Of a stretch of DNA of 64,000 bases, positions 24,989-34,139 are shown one piece after another. Origin of the DNA: Flavobacterium micromati (lineage in GTDB: Bacteria; Bacteroidota; Bacteroidia; Flavobacteriales; Flavobacteriaceae). The notes beneath the pieces are model-generated. The model was given only the letters and a program-made list of their open reading frames with translations, did no database searches and was not told the origin of the DNA. A program made the position numbers and the translations under genes. The stretch covers positions 372,001-436,000 of the forward strand of contig NZ_FQWF01000001.1 of the NCBI RefSeq assembly GCF_900129585.1, in the 5' to 3' direction. Within the stretch, counting starts at the first letter, position 1. Each line of letters opens with the position of its first letter.

Positions 24989-26887
24989 TTAATATGCTCT
25001 AGCATCTTTTCCTTCATAAAAATTCATGAATGCACGATTCACTACACGGTTACCTCCAGGTGTTGGGTAATCACCTGTAAAATACCAATCGCCCAGATTT
25101 TTAGGACATGCAATATGTAAATCTTCAACGGTTTGAAAAATTATTTTAACTTCAGCTTTTATTTCAGGAGAACTCAACATTTGTGCAATCTTATCTGAAA
25201 CCTCTTGAGGTGTAAATGGAGCGTAAATAGCTGTTACATAATTTATAACTTCAACATCATCAAAATTTTCTTGTGCTTTACATTTAGCATAAACCTCTGC
25301 TACAGTATGGTACAAGTTTCTTTCCTTTAATAATTCTAATGCTGCTTTAAATGCTACTAAACCTTCTAGTTTGGCCATATCAATTCCGTAACAATCTGGA
25401 TATCGTATTTGCGGTGCCGAAGAAACAATTACAATTCGTTTAGGATTCAATCGATCCATCATTTTGATTATACTCATTTTTAAAGTAGTACCACGCACAA
25501 TGCTATCATCAATAATTACAAGATTATCTGTTGGTTTTATAACGCCATAGGTAACGTCATAAACGTGAGCTACAAGATCATCACGGCTACTATCTTCAGT
25601 AATGAACGTTCTAAGTTTTGCATCTTTAATGGCAACCTTTTCAGTGCGAATTTTAACGGCGAGCAATTCTTGTAAAGACTCTTTAGTTAAAGAATTTCTA
25701 TTTTCGAGAATATAATTGTTTTTCCGTTGATTTAAAAAATCCTGAGCTGCTTCAACTAAACCGTAAAATGAAGTTTCAGCCGTATTTGGAATATAAGAAA
25801 AAACAGTATTGTCTGTATCTTGATCAATTGCGTTTAAAACTGCGGGAAGAATGAGTCTGCCTAATGTTTTTCTTTCTTGATAGATTTCGGCGTCACTACC
25901 TCTTGAAAAATAAATACGTTCAAAGGAACACGCTTTTTTAACAGTGGGAGTCAATATTTCTTCCATCGAAATCCTTCCGTTCTTTTTGATTATTAATGCA
26001 TTACCAGGCTCAATTTCCTGAATTTTTTCAAAAGGAACGTTAAAAACAGTTTGAATAACTGGCCTTTCAGAAGCTACTACAACTATTTCGTCATCTTGAT
26101 AAAAATAGGCAGGACGTATTCCAGCTGGATCTCTAAATACAAAAGCGTCGCCATGTCCTAAAAGGCCCGCCATAGCGTATCCACCATCTAAGTTTTTTGA
26201 CGCACGTGTTAATATTTTTGCCACATCTAAGCGTTCAGCAATTACTGGCGAAGCCTCCCTTTTATTTAGTCCTTCATTTTTACATTCTTGGTACAAATCA
26301 GTAACAGCATCATCCAGGAAATGTCCAATTTTCTCCATCACAGTTACCGTATCGGCCATTTCTTTTGGATGTTGACCAAGCTCAATTAAACTTTGAAAAA
26401 GTTCTTTTACGTTAGTCATATTAAAATTCCCAGCCAAAATTAGATTACGGTGCATCCAGTTATTTTGTCTTAAAAATGGATGAACACTTTCAATACTGTT
26501 TTTACCAAAAGTTCCATAACGAACATGACCCAAAAATAATTCGCCTAGGTACGGAATTTTCTTTTTTTGGAGAACTACATCATCAGCGTACTCGGGATGA
26601 GCAGCCATTTCTTCATTTATTCGATCATTAATTTGAGCAAAAACATCCTGAATAGGTTGCGCATGATTAGATCGAACCCTACTGATGTACCTTTCTCCAG
26701 GATCCACATCTAGTTTTATGCTTGCAAAACCAGCACCATCTTGACCACGATTGTGTTGCTTTTCCATCAAAAGATACATTTTTTGGATTCCGTAGAAAGC
26801 GGTTCCGTATTTCTCTTTATAGAATTCAAGCGGTTTAAGTAATCTTACTAATGCTATTCCGCATTCGTGTTGTAAAGCGTCGCTCAT
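24989..26887 (-). CDS. purF: Amidophosphoribosyltransferase-like enzyme (PurF)
   Basis: 632 residues, longer than E. coli PurF but usual for the Bacteroidota form. The N-terminal Ntn glutaminase begins after a short leader MSDALQHE with the nucleophile at Cys9 (ECGIALVRL); NRGQDGAGFASI and LGHVRYGTFG follow. The phosphoribosyltransferase half has the PRPP loop VIIDDSIVRGTTLK and SSAPQIRYPDCYGIDMA. Autoprocessing to expose Cys is the known behaviour of the family. It makes phosphoribosylamine from PRPP and glutamine, the first committed step of purine synthesis. The C-terminus ends PTPGGNRVVNRAFMNFYEG. PurN, a later enzyme, is 4 kb away on the same strand. Confidence 0.92.
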   Translation of the reverse strand: MSDALQHECGIALVRLLKPLEFYKEKYGTAFYGIQKMYLLMEKQHNRGQDGAGFASIKLDVDPGERYISRVRSNHAQPIQDVFAQINDRINEEMAAHPEYADDVVLQKKKIPYLGELFLGHVRYGTFGKNSIESVHPFLRQNNWMHRNLILAGNFNMTNVKELFQSLIELGQHPKEMADTVTVMEKIGHFLDDAVTDLYQECKNEGLNKREASPVIAERLDVAKILTRASKNLDGGYAMAGLLGHGDAFVFRDPAGIRPAYFYQDDEIVVVASERPVIQTVFNVPFEKIQEIEPGNALIIKKNGRISMEEILTPTVKKACSFERIYFSRGSDAEIYQERKTLGRLILPAVLNAIDQDTDNTVFSYIPNTAETSFYGLVEAAQDFLNQRKNNYILENRNSLTKESLQELLAVKIRTEKVAIKDAKLRTFITEDSSRDDLVAHVYDVTYGVIKPTDNLVIIDDSIVRGTTLKMSIIKMMDRLNPKRIVIVSSAPQIRYPDCYGIDMAKLEGLVAFKAALELLKERNLYHTVAEVYAKCKAQENFDDVEVINYVTAIYAPFTPQEVSDKIAQMLSSPEIKAEVKIIFQTVEDLHIACPKNLGDWYFTGDYPTPGGNRVVNRAFMNFYEGKDARAY

Positions 26888-26985
26888 TGTATTGTAGTTT
26901 GTTGTTGTGTTATTCTGAAAGTGAATGAAATTGAAGTTTCACTGTACTTTAAAGCAAGACCGAAATTTATTACTTATTTTTTTAA

Positions 26986-27010
26986 ACAAAAAAACCCCGT
27001 TTCCGAGGTT
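26986..27010 (-). terminator. Terminator of the PfkB-family kinase
   Basis: On the minus strand AACCTCG-GAAA-CGGGGTT (one G-T pair) with a T run after it, just past the kinase stop at 27018. Confidence 0.75.
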
Positions 27011-27017
27011 TTCACAG

Positions 27018-27950
27018 TTATAATTCTATATCAAATTGTGTCAATGATTTGAATTGTTTCAATCGTGACAAAACTTCACTTTTATCTAAATCAATCATTC
27101 TTTCAGTTCCAAATTTCTCAACGCAAAAGGAGGCTAAATTAGAACCTTGAATAATAGCGTTTTTCATATTTTCGAATGAAACGTTTTCACTCTGTGTAAT
27201 GTAACCTGCAAATCCGCCTGCAAAAGTATCTCCTGCTCCTGTTGGGTCAAACACTTCTTCTAATGGTAAAGCTGGCGCAAAGAAAACTTCTTTGTTATGA
27301 AATAACAGCGCTCCATGTTCTCCTTTTTTAATGACAACATATTTTGGACCCATCGTTTGAATTTTGGCTGCAGCCTTAACTAAAGAATATTCTCCAGAAA
27401 GTTGTCGCGCCTCTTCATCATTAATTGTGATTACATCCACACGTTTAATAACGTCCAAAAGTTCTGGTAAAGCACAATCCATCCAGAAATTCATAGTGTC
27501 TAGAACTACTAATTTTGGCTGCGTTGTCATTTGGTCTAAAACGCTACTTTGAACTAAAGGATGTAAGTTTCCTAGCATCACTATGTCAGCATTTTTATAG
27601 TCTTGAGGAACTTTTGGCTGGAAATCAGCTAAAACATTTAATTGAGTATCTAAAGTGTCTCTTGAATTCAAATCATTGTGATAACGACCACTCCAGAAAA
27701 AAGTTTTTCCGCCTTTTACAACTTCAAGTCCTGAAATATCAATATTTCTTGAAGTTAGCAAGTCTAAATATTCTTGTGGAAAATCATCACCAACTACAGA
27801 AACGATAGCCGATTGTACATTAAAAAAAGAGGCCGACAGACCAATATAAGTTCCTGCGCCCCCTAAAATTTTATCTGTTTTTCCAAAAGGAGTTTCAATT
27901 GCATCAAAAGCTACAGTTCCAACAATCAATAATTTATTCATTTTTTTCAT
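27018..27950 (-). CDS. PfkB family carbohydrate/nucleoside kinase
   Basis: 310 residues. N-terminal KLLIVGTVAFDAIETPFGKTDKILGGAGTYIGLSASFF resembles the ribokinase/adenosine kinase group, with the GG of the substrate lid region. The C-terminal catalytic motif is DPTGAGDTFAGGFAGY, with the catalytic Asp in GAGD. It phosphorylates a sugar or nucleoside; which one is not clear. Both the ATG at 27950 and the one three codons later (27941) are possible. It is next to purF on the same strand with a promoter box of its own (27965) and a terminator, so it is probably a separate transcript from purF. Confidence 0.85.
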   Translation of the reverse strand: MKKMNKLLIVGTVAFDAIETPFGKTDKILGGAGTYIGLSASFFNVQSAIVSVVGDDFPQEYLDLLTSRNIDISGLEVVKGGKTFFWSGRYHNDLNSRDTLDTQLNVLADFQPKVPQDYKNADIVMLGNLHPLVQSSVLDQMTTQPKLVVLDTMNFWMDCALPELLDVIKRVDVITINDEEARQLSGEYSLVKAAAKIQTMGPKYVVIKKGEHGALLFHNKEVFFAPALPLEEVFDPTGAGDTFAGGFAGYITQSENVSFENMKNAIIQGSNLASFCVEKFGTERMIDLDKSEVLSRLKQFKSLTQFDIEL

Positions 27951-27964
27951 TTCGAATTAAGGCG

Positions 27965-27995
27965 CAAAGGTAGTTTATAACTACTAAAGTTGCAA
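27965..27995 (-). promoter_or_regulatory. Complete promoter of the PfkB-family kinase
   Basis: On the minus strand TTG (27993-27995), 20 bases, then TACCTTTG (27965-27972). Both the -33 and -7 elements of the Bacteroidota consensus are present. The ATG follows 14 bases later. Confidence 0.75.
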
Positions 27996-28180
27996 CGGTT
28001 TACACCCTCAAAATTTTCATAAAAAAACAGTAAGTACTACCAGTCTAAAAGTAATGTAAATGAGTAGATTATATCTTATTTTTTTGATTGCTTAAACGAA
28101 GTGTTTTTCTTTAAGAAACATCTTTTTTTCTTCAATAACGATTTCAAACGTTTTCTGATTGATGATTGAAAAAATAAAAA

Positions 28181-28573
28181 TTACAGTTGATATCTATTAT
28201 TGTAATACTTTTTTAATAAAGGTATTTGAATAAGAACCATCAAAGGAACAATTAAAATAGCGTATAAAATGTTTTTCGAAATATCCTTTCCTGAAAACAA
28301 ATCAGAAACTTTTTCTGTGTAAAATCTGTTTATTCTCATATCATATTCACCACCAGTCATAAAGGAACAAATAAATAAAACAATTAATCCCCCAATAATA
28401 AGAGACCATGTCTGTTTTGAAATTAAAGGTTTGTATGCTTTAATTTTACTTTTCTCAGCTGCTAAAATCTGAGCCATAATTCTTGAAGTGAAGTCAATTG
28501 ATGGTGATTCCAAATTACTTTCAGCCATCATTTTATCAATAAGATTTTCTATGTTTTTATCGCTCTCTTTCAT
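28181..28573 (-). CDS. Membrane protein cotranscribed with an ECF sigma factor (putative anti-sigma)
   Basis: 130 residues. The N-terminal third is a soluble helical region (NLIDKMMAESNLESPSIDFTSRIMAQILAAEKS). Two transmembrane helices follow, about 54-72 (WSLIIGGLIVLFICSFM) and 100-118 (NILYAILIVPLMVLIQI). Its ATG lies within the end of the sigma gene (17-base overlap), so translation is coupled. Position and topology suggest an anti-sigma factor that holds the sigma factor at the inner membrane, but no zinc-binding anti-sigma motif (HxxxCxxC) is seen, so the role is inferred only from context. Confidence 0.72.
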   Translation of the reverse strand: MKESDKNIENLIDKMMAESNLESPSIDFTSRIMAQILAAEKSKIKAYKPLISKQTWSLIIGGLIVLFICSFMTGGEYDMRINRFYTEKVSDLFSGKDISKNILYAILIVPLMVLIQIPLLKKYYNNRYQL

Positions 28574-29144
28574 AATACTCTAGTATTTCAGGTTCTAATT
28601 GTTTTTTAAGTATAACAGCTAATTTTTGCCTACTTCTGAATAGTTTTACTTTGGCATTGTTGGCCGAAATATTCATGATTTTTCCAATTTCTTCTATATT
28701 CTTTTCATCAAAATAAAACAGCGTCAGCAGGAAGTTTTCGTTGCTTGGTAACAAATTTAAGCAATTTTGAATAGTCTGCTTCCGTTCTTTATCTTCTAAT
28801 GCACTCAAAGCATTATCCATTGTTTTAATTAAATGTGTTGAAAAAGCATCTATCGAGATAATGTTTTTTTCCTTATTATTTTTCTTTAGACGGTCTAAGC
28901 TGGTGTTGTATGCAATTTTATAACTCCAAGTTGAAAATTTAGAATCTCCTTTAAACTTGCTTATAGAATTGTAAATCTTAATAAAGGTATCCTGAGAAAC
29001 TTCTTCAGCTTCTTCGCGGTTTTTCACCATTTTGAGCGCTAGGCTAAAGATCATATCCTTGTAACGATTTACTAACACGGCAAACGCATTGTGGTCACCC
29101 TGTATAATTAAATTGATATAATGCTGATCTTCTAGTGTACTCAT
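28557..29144 (-). CDS. ECF-type RNA polymerase sigma factor
   Basis: 195 residues with sigma region 2 (AFAVLVNRYKDMIFSLALKMVKNREEAEEVSQDTFIKIYNSISKFKG, then STWSYKIAYNTSLDRLKK) and region 4 (NCLNLLPSNENFLLTLFYFDEKNIEEIGKIMNISANNAKVKLFRSRQKL). It lacks regions 1 and 3, as ECF factors do. It would direct RNA polymerase to a small stress or envelope regulon. The gene following in the same direction overlaps it by 17 bases and encodes a membrane protein that may regulate it. The upstream gene is divergent (DUF6249). Confidence 0.92.
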   Translation of the reverse strand: MSTLEDQHYINLIIQGDHNAFAVLVNRYKDMIFSLALKMVKNREEAEEVSQDTFIKIYNSISKFKGDSKFSTWSYKIAYNTSLDRLKKNNKEKNIISIDAFSTHLIKTMDNALSALEDKERKQTIQNCLNLLPSNENFLLTLFYFDEKNIEEIGKIMNISANNAKVKLFRSRQKLAVILKKQLEPEILEYYERER

Positions 29145-29438
29145 ATTCTATAGGACGACACCTTGCTGGGTTAGGTTACAATAAATTACAAATATTTCGA
29201 AACAATAAAAATTGAATCATATAAGTGATACAAGTAGATATAAGTTTCGTTTCAGCACTTGGATTAAAAATGCGATTTGGCTTTTCAGCACGATATTGTC
29301 ATTCCGAAACACAATGAATCTCCACAAGTAACTCCATAAAGGAAGAGACTTAAAACTTGAAACTTTTTTCAAAAAATCTGTAACCTTATTTAAATTTCTC
29401 TCGTCATACAAAGTATTAATCAATTAAAAGAAAATATT

Positions 29439-29786
29439 ATGTTAACAGAAGTTTTAATACCACTTAGTTTTTTTTTAATGATCTTCGGGATCGTTTATCT
29501 TATTTATTCAACGAGAAACAGAGAACGTTTAGCACTTATTGAAAAAGGTGTTGATGCCAGTATTTTTTTGCAAGGCAGAGAAAAAGGTATTCCGATGTGG
29601 AAAATCTTTGTTGTTAACCTAGCCTTTTTATTAATCGGCTGTGGCGTTGGAATTTTTATTGCTTTACTAATTACAACGTACACGTCACTAGAAGATGGCG
29701 CAGTTTACCCCTCGATCATTTTTATCATGGCAGGAATAGGCTTGCTGGTAGGATTTCGTAATGCTAAAGATTTAGACAAACGATAA
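29439..29786 (+). CDS. DUF6249-like two-helix membrane protein
   Basis: 115 residues: transmembrane helix about 4-25 (LIPLSFFLMIFGIVYLIYSTRNRERLALIEKG, where the following segment is the family hallmark), a second helix about 50-75 and a third about 85-105, then GFRNAKDLDKR. The DUF6249 family has no known function. It is divergent from the ECF sigma operon with a 294-base gap, so it may be a target of that sigma factor; no promoter similarity was established. A long bidirectional terminator follows. Confidence 0.8.
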   Translation: MLTEVLIPLSFFLMIFGIVYLIYSTRNRERLALIEKGVDASIFLQGREKGIPMWKIFVVNLAFLLIGCGVGIFIALLITTYTSLEDGAVYPSIIFIMAGIGLLVGFRNAKDLDKR

Positions 29787-29809
29787 ATAAAACTCAAGTC
29801 AGTAAATGG

Positions 29810-29850
29810 AATAACGCATCAAAAACAATGTTTTTGGTGCGTTATTTTTT
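29810..29850. terminator. Bidirectional terminator between DUF6249 gene and rnhA
   Basis: A 17-bp stem (29810-29826 with 29830-29846, one G-T pair), three-base loop and a T run. Confidence 0.88.
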
Positions 29851-30326
29851 TATTCTTTAGATGCTGTAGCTTCATAAAAAGCGTCAATAGAAAGATTAGG
29901 CAATCCAGATGCGTAAACGGCTAGTGCATCGCATCGCTCATTCTGGATATGGTTGTTATGGCCTTTTATCCACTTGAATTCTACTTTTTGTTTACGGTAA
30001 ACAACCAAAAAACGTTTCCACAAATCGGAATTTTTCCTATTGACAAATCCTTTTTTCTCCCAACCCAAAACCCATTTTTTCTCAACGGAGTCTACTACGT
30101 ATTTAGAATCAGAAACAACTAACACACGTGTATTAGGGCTTTTAAGTTTTTCTAGACCCACAATAACAGCTAACAATTCCATTCTATTGTTTGTTGTCAT
30201 TCGAAACCCTTCATAGAATTCTTTTTTATATGGTTTCCCCACCCACTCCATCACAACGCCGTATCCTCCGTTTCCAGGATTCCCTTTTGCTGCGCCGTCA
30301 GTGTAAATATGTACGTCGTGTTCCAT
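29850..30326 (-). CDS. rnhA: Ribonuclease HI
   Basis: 158 residues, standard for bacterial RNase HI. Catalytic acidic residues are visible: Asp10 in HIYTDGAAKGNPG, Glu in TTNNRMELLAVIVGL, Asp in VVSDSKYVVDSV and a C-terminal Asp in NERCDALA. The basic-protrusion-like region KKWVLGWEKKGF and the VEFKWIKGHNNHIQNE loop are present. It removes RNA from RNA-DNA hybrids. It is followed on the same strand by nothing close; purN lies upstream 61 bases away, so the two may be cotranscribed. Confidence 0.95.
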   Translation of the reverse strand: MEHDVHIYTDGAAKGNPGNGGYGVVMEWVGKPYKKEFYEGFRMTTNNRMELLAVIVGLEKLKSPNTRVLVVSDSKYVVDSVEKKWVLGWEKKGFVNRKNSDLWKRFLVVYRKQKVEFKWIKGHNNHIQNERCDALAVYASGLPNLSIDAFYEATASKE

Positions 30327-30387
30327 AGCTATTCATAATTATTGTCACCGATCAATTCTTAATTCTGTGGTTATTTTGATGAAAATT

Positions 30388-30945
30388 TTAAAGTAACCTT
30401 TCGATAACTTTTGGAAAATACTCTTGTTCTAATTGATGAATTTTTGCTGCAACAATCTCAGCAGTCTCTAAACCCGTTAAATTAATTTTTTGTTGAAAAA
30501 TGATCGACCCTTCATCATAATTTTCGTTCACGTAATGAATAGTAATTCCAGTTTCTATTTCTTTATTGTCAACAATTGCTTGATGAATGTGCATTCCATA
30601 CATTCCTTTTCCACCATATTTTGGAAGTAAAGCGGGATGGATATTTATGATTCTATTGGGATACAATTTAATTATGTTTTGAGGAAATTTTAATAAAAAT
30701 CCTGCCAGAACAATCCAATCTGGATTTATTTTATTAACTTTTTGTAATACTTTGCTTTCGTTTAGCTCTAATTTAGAGAAAATCTCAATCGGTATTTCAT
30801 AGTTTTTAACTTTTTCAATTACGCCTGCATTTGGATTATTAGTAAAGACAGTGACCACTTTTGCAGAATGCCTTTTTTCAAAATATTGTATAATATTTTC
30901 AGCATTAGTACCCGATCCAGACGCAAAAACAATAATTTTTTTCAT
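30388..30945 (-). CDS. purN: Phosphoribosylglycinamide formyltransferase
   Basis: From ATG 30945 the product is 185 residues. It begins KKIIVFASGSGTNAENI (phosphate-binding), and the catalytic region has RIINIHPALLPKYGGKGMYG with the conserved Asn and His, then ETGITIHYVNENYDEGSIIFQ containing the catalytic Asp. It transfers a formyl group from 10-formyl-THF to GAR in purine synthesis. The longer frame to 31002 has no conservation. It is divergent from acpP and may form a two-gene unit with rnhA. Confidence 0.93.
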   Translation of the reverse strand: MKKIIVFASGSGTNAENIIQYFEKRHSAKVVTVFTNNPNAGVIEKVKNYEIPIEIFSKLELNESKVLQKVNKINPDWIVLAGFLLKFPQNIIKLYPNRIINIHPALLPKYGGKGMYGMHIHQAIVDNKEIETGITIHYVNENYDEGSIIFQQKINLTGLETAEIVAAKIHQLEQEYFPKVIERLL

Positions 30946-31062
30946 ATTTAGCTTCTTTTCATTGGCACAAAAAAACGGATAAAAAACGATAATAAATAGC
31001 ATTGCTCCCGCTTTATTAAAATAAATTTCATACTTTAGACTTCACATTTTTAAAGTAAATAG

Positions 31063-31091
31063 TTGTTTTAAAATAAAGTTTTTTATTTTTG
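31063..31091 (+). promoter_or_regulatory. Complete promoter of acpP
   Basis: TTG at 31063-31065, then 18 bases, then TATTTTTG at 31084-31091: both elements of the Bacteroidota consensus, 30 bases before the acpP ATG. Confidence 0.78.
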
Positions 31092-31121
31092 CCAACAAAT
31101 TAAATTCTAAAATTAAAGATT

Positions 31122-31358
31122 ATGTCAGACATTGCATCAAGAGTAAAAGCGATTATCGTAGACAAATTAGGTGTTGACGAAAACGAAGTTGTAACAGAAG
31201 CAAGCTTCACTAATGATTTAGGCGCTGACTCATTAGACACTGTAGAGCTTATTATGGAATTCGAAAAAGAATTTGATATTCAAATTCCAGACGATCAAGC
31301 AGAAAACATCGCTACTGTAGGTCAAGCAATCTCTTACATTGAGGAAGCTAAAAAATAA
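31122..31358 (+). CDS. acpP: Acyl carrier protein
   Basis: 78 residues, very acidic, with the phosphopantetheine attachment Ser37 in [11 protein letters not shown]. The C-terminal helix ends [15 protein letters not shown]. It carries growing acyl chains in fatty acid synthesis; fabF follows. A terminator with an attenuated tail lies between acpP and fabF, so acpP alone is made in excess, as is usual. Start and length are canonical. Confidence 0.97.
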   Translation: MSDIASRVKAIIVDKLGVDENEVVTEASFTNDLGADSLDTVELIMEFEKEFDIQIPDDQAENIATVGQAISYIEEAKK

Positions 31359-31366
31359 TAAAGAAC

Positions 31367-31405
31367 ACACCCGTTTGCATTGCTGTAAACGGGTGTTATT
31401 ATTTT
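31367..31405 (+). terminator. Terminator (possibly partial) between acpP and fabF
   Basis: Stem ACACCCGTTT / AAACGGGTGT with a ten-base loop, followed by TATTATTTTT. fabF continues in the same direction after about 130 bases. Confidence 0.75.
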
Positions 31406-31533
31406 TCTAAAGTTAAATTTGGGATTGCATTTCAATCAAAAGATATTTATAAAATTACCCACAGCTACTTTGTACTAATTTATACAGTATTGGCGTGGGT
31501 TTTATTTATTTAAAGATAACAAAATAAAGGATT

Positions 31534-32787
31534 ATGGAATTAAGACGAGTTGTAGTAACAGGTTTAGGCGCTCTTACTCCCATTGGTAATACAGTTGAAG
31601 AATATTGGAACGGATTAATCAGCGGCGTTAGTGGAGCTGCACCTATTACCTATTTTGACGCTTCAAAATTTAGAACTCATTTTGCCTGCGAAGTTAAAAA
31701 CTTTAATGTAGAAGATTTTATAGAGCGAAAAGAAGCTCGCAAAATGGATCGATATGCGCAATATGCTATGGTAGCATCAGAAGAAGCTGTTCGTGACGCT
31801 GGATTTAATTTTGAAAAATTAGACAAAGATAGAGTTGGCGTAATATGGGGATCGGGAATTGGCGGATTAGAAACTTTCCAAATAGAAGTTCTTAATTTTG
31901 CGGCTGGTGACGGAACACCCAAATTCAACCCATTTTTCATTCCAAAAATGATTGCAGATATTGCAGGTGGCCATATTTCAATAAAATATGGTTTTAGAGG
32001 ACCAAATTTCACAACTGTTTCCGCTTGCGCTTCTTCCACAAATGCTATTATTGATGCCTTCAATTACATTCGTTTAGGTCACGCTGATGCTATGGTAACT
32101 GGAGGATCTGAAGCAGCTGTTACAATTGCTGGAATGGGAGGATTTAATGCAATGCATGCACTTTCAACTAGAAATGATGATCCTAAAACTGCATCCAGAC
32201 CTATGGATAAAGATAGAGATGGCTTTATATTAGGAGAAGGAGCTGGAGCTTTAGTGTTAGAAGAATACGAACATGCGATAGCTCGTGGAGCAACTATCTA
32301 TTGTGAAATAGGCGGTGGCGGTATGTCGGCAGATGCCTATCATATAACGGCTCCACATCCTGAAGGATTAGGTGCTAAAAATGTAATGCTAAACTGCTTG
32401 AGAGATGCGGGTTTACAAGCTAGCGACGTCGATGGTGTAAATATGCACGGAACATCAACACCTTTAGGAGATTTGGCTGAATCAAAAGCAATTTTACATG
32501 TTTTTGGCGAACATGCATACGATATGAATTTAAATTCAACTAAATCCATGACTGGTCACTTATTAGGAGCGGCCGGAGCAATTGAAACTATCTCCTCAAT
32601 TCTCTCTTTAAAATACGGAATCGTTCCTCCTACCATTAATCATTTTACAGATGATGAAAATATTGATCCTAAACTAAACTTCACCTTTAACAAAGCTCAA
32701 AAAAGAGATATGAATGTAGTTATGAGTAACACTTTTGGTTTTGGCGGTCACAACGCCTGTGTATTAGTTAAAAAATTAGCCATCTAA
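31534..32787 (+). CDS. fabF: Beta-ketoacyl-ACP synthase II
   Basis: 417 residues, the usual FabF length. The N-terminal ELRRVVVTGLGALTPIGNT and the active-site Cys165 in VSACASSTNAI are typical, with the two catalytic His residues in VNMHGTSTPLGD and MTGHLLGAAGA. It condenses malonyl-ACP with acyl-ACP to extend the chain and influences unsaturated fatty acid length. It sits downstream of acpP and four bases ahead of rnc, an arrangement conserved in many Bacteroidota. The C-terminal SNTFGFGGHNACVLVKK is complete. Confidence 0.97.
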   Translation: MELRRVVVTGLGALTPIGNTVEEYWNGLISGVSGAAPITYFDASKFRTHFACEVKNFNVEDFIERKEARKMDRYAQYAMVASEEAVRDAGFNFEKLDKDRVGVIWGSGIGGLETFQIEVLNFAAGDGTPKFNPFFIPKMIADIAGGHISIKYGFRGPNFTTVSACASSTNAIIDAFNYIRLGHADAMVTGGSEAAVTIAGMGGFNAMHALSTRNDDPKTASRPMDKDRDGFILGEGAGALVLEEYEHAIARGATIYCEIGGGGMSADAYHITAPHPEGLGAKNVMLNCLRDAGLQASDVDGVNMHGTSTPLGDLAESKAILHVFGEHAYDMNLNSTKSMTGHLLGAAGAIETISSILSLKYGIVPPTINHFTDDENIDPKLNFTFNKAQKRDMNVVMSNTFGFGGHNACVLVKKLAI

Positions 32788-32791
32788 TTGT

Positions 32792-33532
32792 ATGCGTATA
32801 ATTAGGAAAATATTTTCAAAATCCCGTTCGGCAGAAGACGGGATTTTTTTTACTTCTATTCAAAAAATTTTAGGTTTTGCTCCAGTAAACCTTGAAAATT
32901 ACAAAAAAGCATTTACGCACCGATCTTCAAATAGACTCGATGAAATGGGTAATCCCATGAACTATGAACGATTAGAGTTTTTAGGAGATGCAATGCTAAG
33001 TTCTGTAATTGCTGCTTATTTATTTACTAAAGCTCCTGCGGGAGATGAGGGTTACTTGACAAAAATGCGATCGAAAATTGTTAGTAGAGAACATTTAAAT
33101 GAATTAGGTAAAGATCTCAATTTAATACAATACATAGAGAGTAAAGTACCACTACAGCATTTTGGCGAAAATATTCATGGTAATATTTTTGAATCATTAG
33201 TTGGTGCTATTTATTTAGATCGCGGTTACGTTTATTGTGAAAAATTTATCCATCAACGGGTGATTACTCCTTACGTTGATATAACAAGACTTGAGGGCAA
33301 AGTGATAAGTTATAAAAGCTTAGTTATCGAATGGTGTCAAAAAGAAAAAAAAATATTTCATTATGATATCTTTGAAGATAATGCAATAGATGGGCAACGA
33401 CTATTTGGCGTAAAGTTGAGTATCGAAGACAAGGTTATTGCAAAAGCGCGAGCAACATCCAAGAAGAAAGCAGAAGAAAAAGCATCGCAACGTGCTTATT
33501 TCGCATTTCAAGAAAAAATGGATAGAAAATAA
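32792..33532 (+). CDS. rnc: Ribonuclease III
   Basis: 246 residues with the RNase III signature NYERLEFLGDAMLSSVIA (catalytic Glu/Asp) and EHLNELGKDL, a second acidic site FESLVGAIYLDRGY, and a C-terminal double-stranded RNA-binding domain (SYKSLVIEWCQKE ... ARATSKKKAEEKASQRAYF). It processes rRNA and structured mRNA. It begins four bases after fabF stops, so the pair is translated from one message, and the start codon ATG at 32792 follows immediately. Confidence 0.95.
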   Translation: MRIIRKIFSKSRSAEDGIFFTSIQKILGFAPVNLENYKKAFTHRSSNRLDEMGNPMNYERLEFLGDAMLSSVIAAYLFTKAPAGDEGYLTKMRSKIVSREHLNELGKDLNLIQYIESKVPLQHFGENIHGNIFESLVGAIYLDRGYVYCEKFIHQRVITPYVDITRLEGKVISYKSLVIEWCQKEKKIFHYDIFEDNAIDGQRLFGVKLSIEDKVIAKARATSKKKAEEKASQRAYFAFQEKMDRK

Positions 33533-33645
33533 CAGTTCCAATATTAAAACTATAACGTTTTCGTTTATAAATTAACAAAAACATCTTCCTCATAAGCCTA
33601 AACACTTCAACAGAAGTACTATATTTACAGCTTATTTTTTAAGAA

Positions 33646-34134
33646 ATGGTACTTCGTAAACTTAGTCTTGGAGAATTTGACGAGATAGATTACAATCTAA
33701 TCGCAATTCATACTTCCTTAGAAGATTATCGATTGGCTTATTTTTTGAATCAAAGACTTGGTATAAATTTAAGTAAAAGTGCCAATGAAATTCAAATAAG
33801 TGTTAAAGAAGGAGAAACTAATTTTTCTAGATTTTCCTATACTGTAAAAGAAACTAATATTCGCTGGAACTTAATTCAGAACAATAGCGAGGTGATGTAC
33901 CCTCACAATGGAGAAAAACTAAATCTATTTTTCAATGTGCCAATGCAAATGGCGACAAAAGTTTTTTTACTTCCCGAATTTAAGAAAGTTGACTACTTTT
34001 TAAAAATCGAAAATAATGATGAAATTTCATCTACTACAGAAACACTAATTCTAATAAATTCCATAGAGAGCATCTCAACGGTTTATATCGTAGATGCAAA
34101 GAAAATAAAATCTAAAAACAATTTAATTTTTTAA
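33646..34134 (+). CDS. IPExxxVDY family protein
   Basis: 162 residues. The family-naming motif is present as LPEFKKVDYFLKI near the middle-to-end, after a first half with EFDEIDYNLIAIHTSLEDYRLAYFLNQRLG. The family occurs in Bacteroidota, usually next to rnc and pyk as here, and its function is unknown. It stops five bases before the pyruvate kinase ATG, so cotranscription is certain enough. No signal peptide or membrane segment; a cytoplasmic protein. Confidence 0.85.
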   Translation: MVLRKLSLGEFDEIDYNLIAIHTSLEDYRLAYFLNQRLGINLSKSANEIQISVKEGETNFSRFSYTVKETNIRWNLIQNNSEVMYPHNGEKLNLFFNVPMQMATKVFLLPEFKKVDYFLKIENNDEISSTTETLILINSIESISTVYIVDAKKIKSKNNLIF

Positions 34135-34139
34135 TACAA

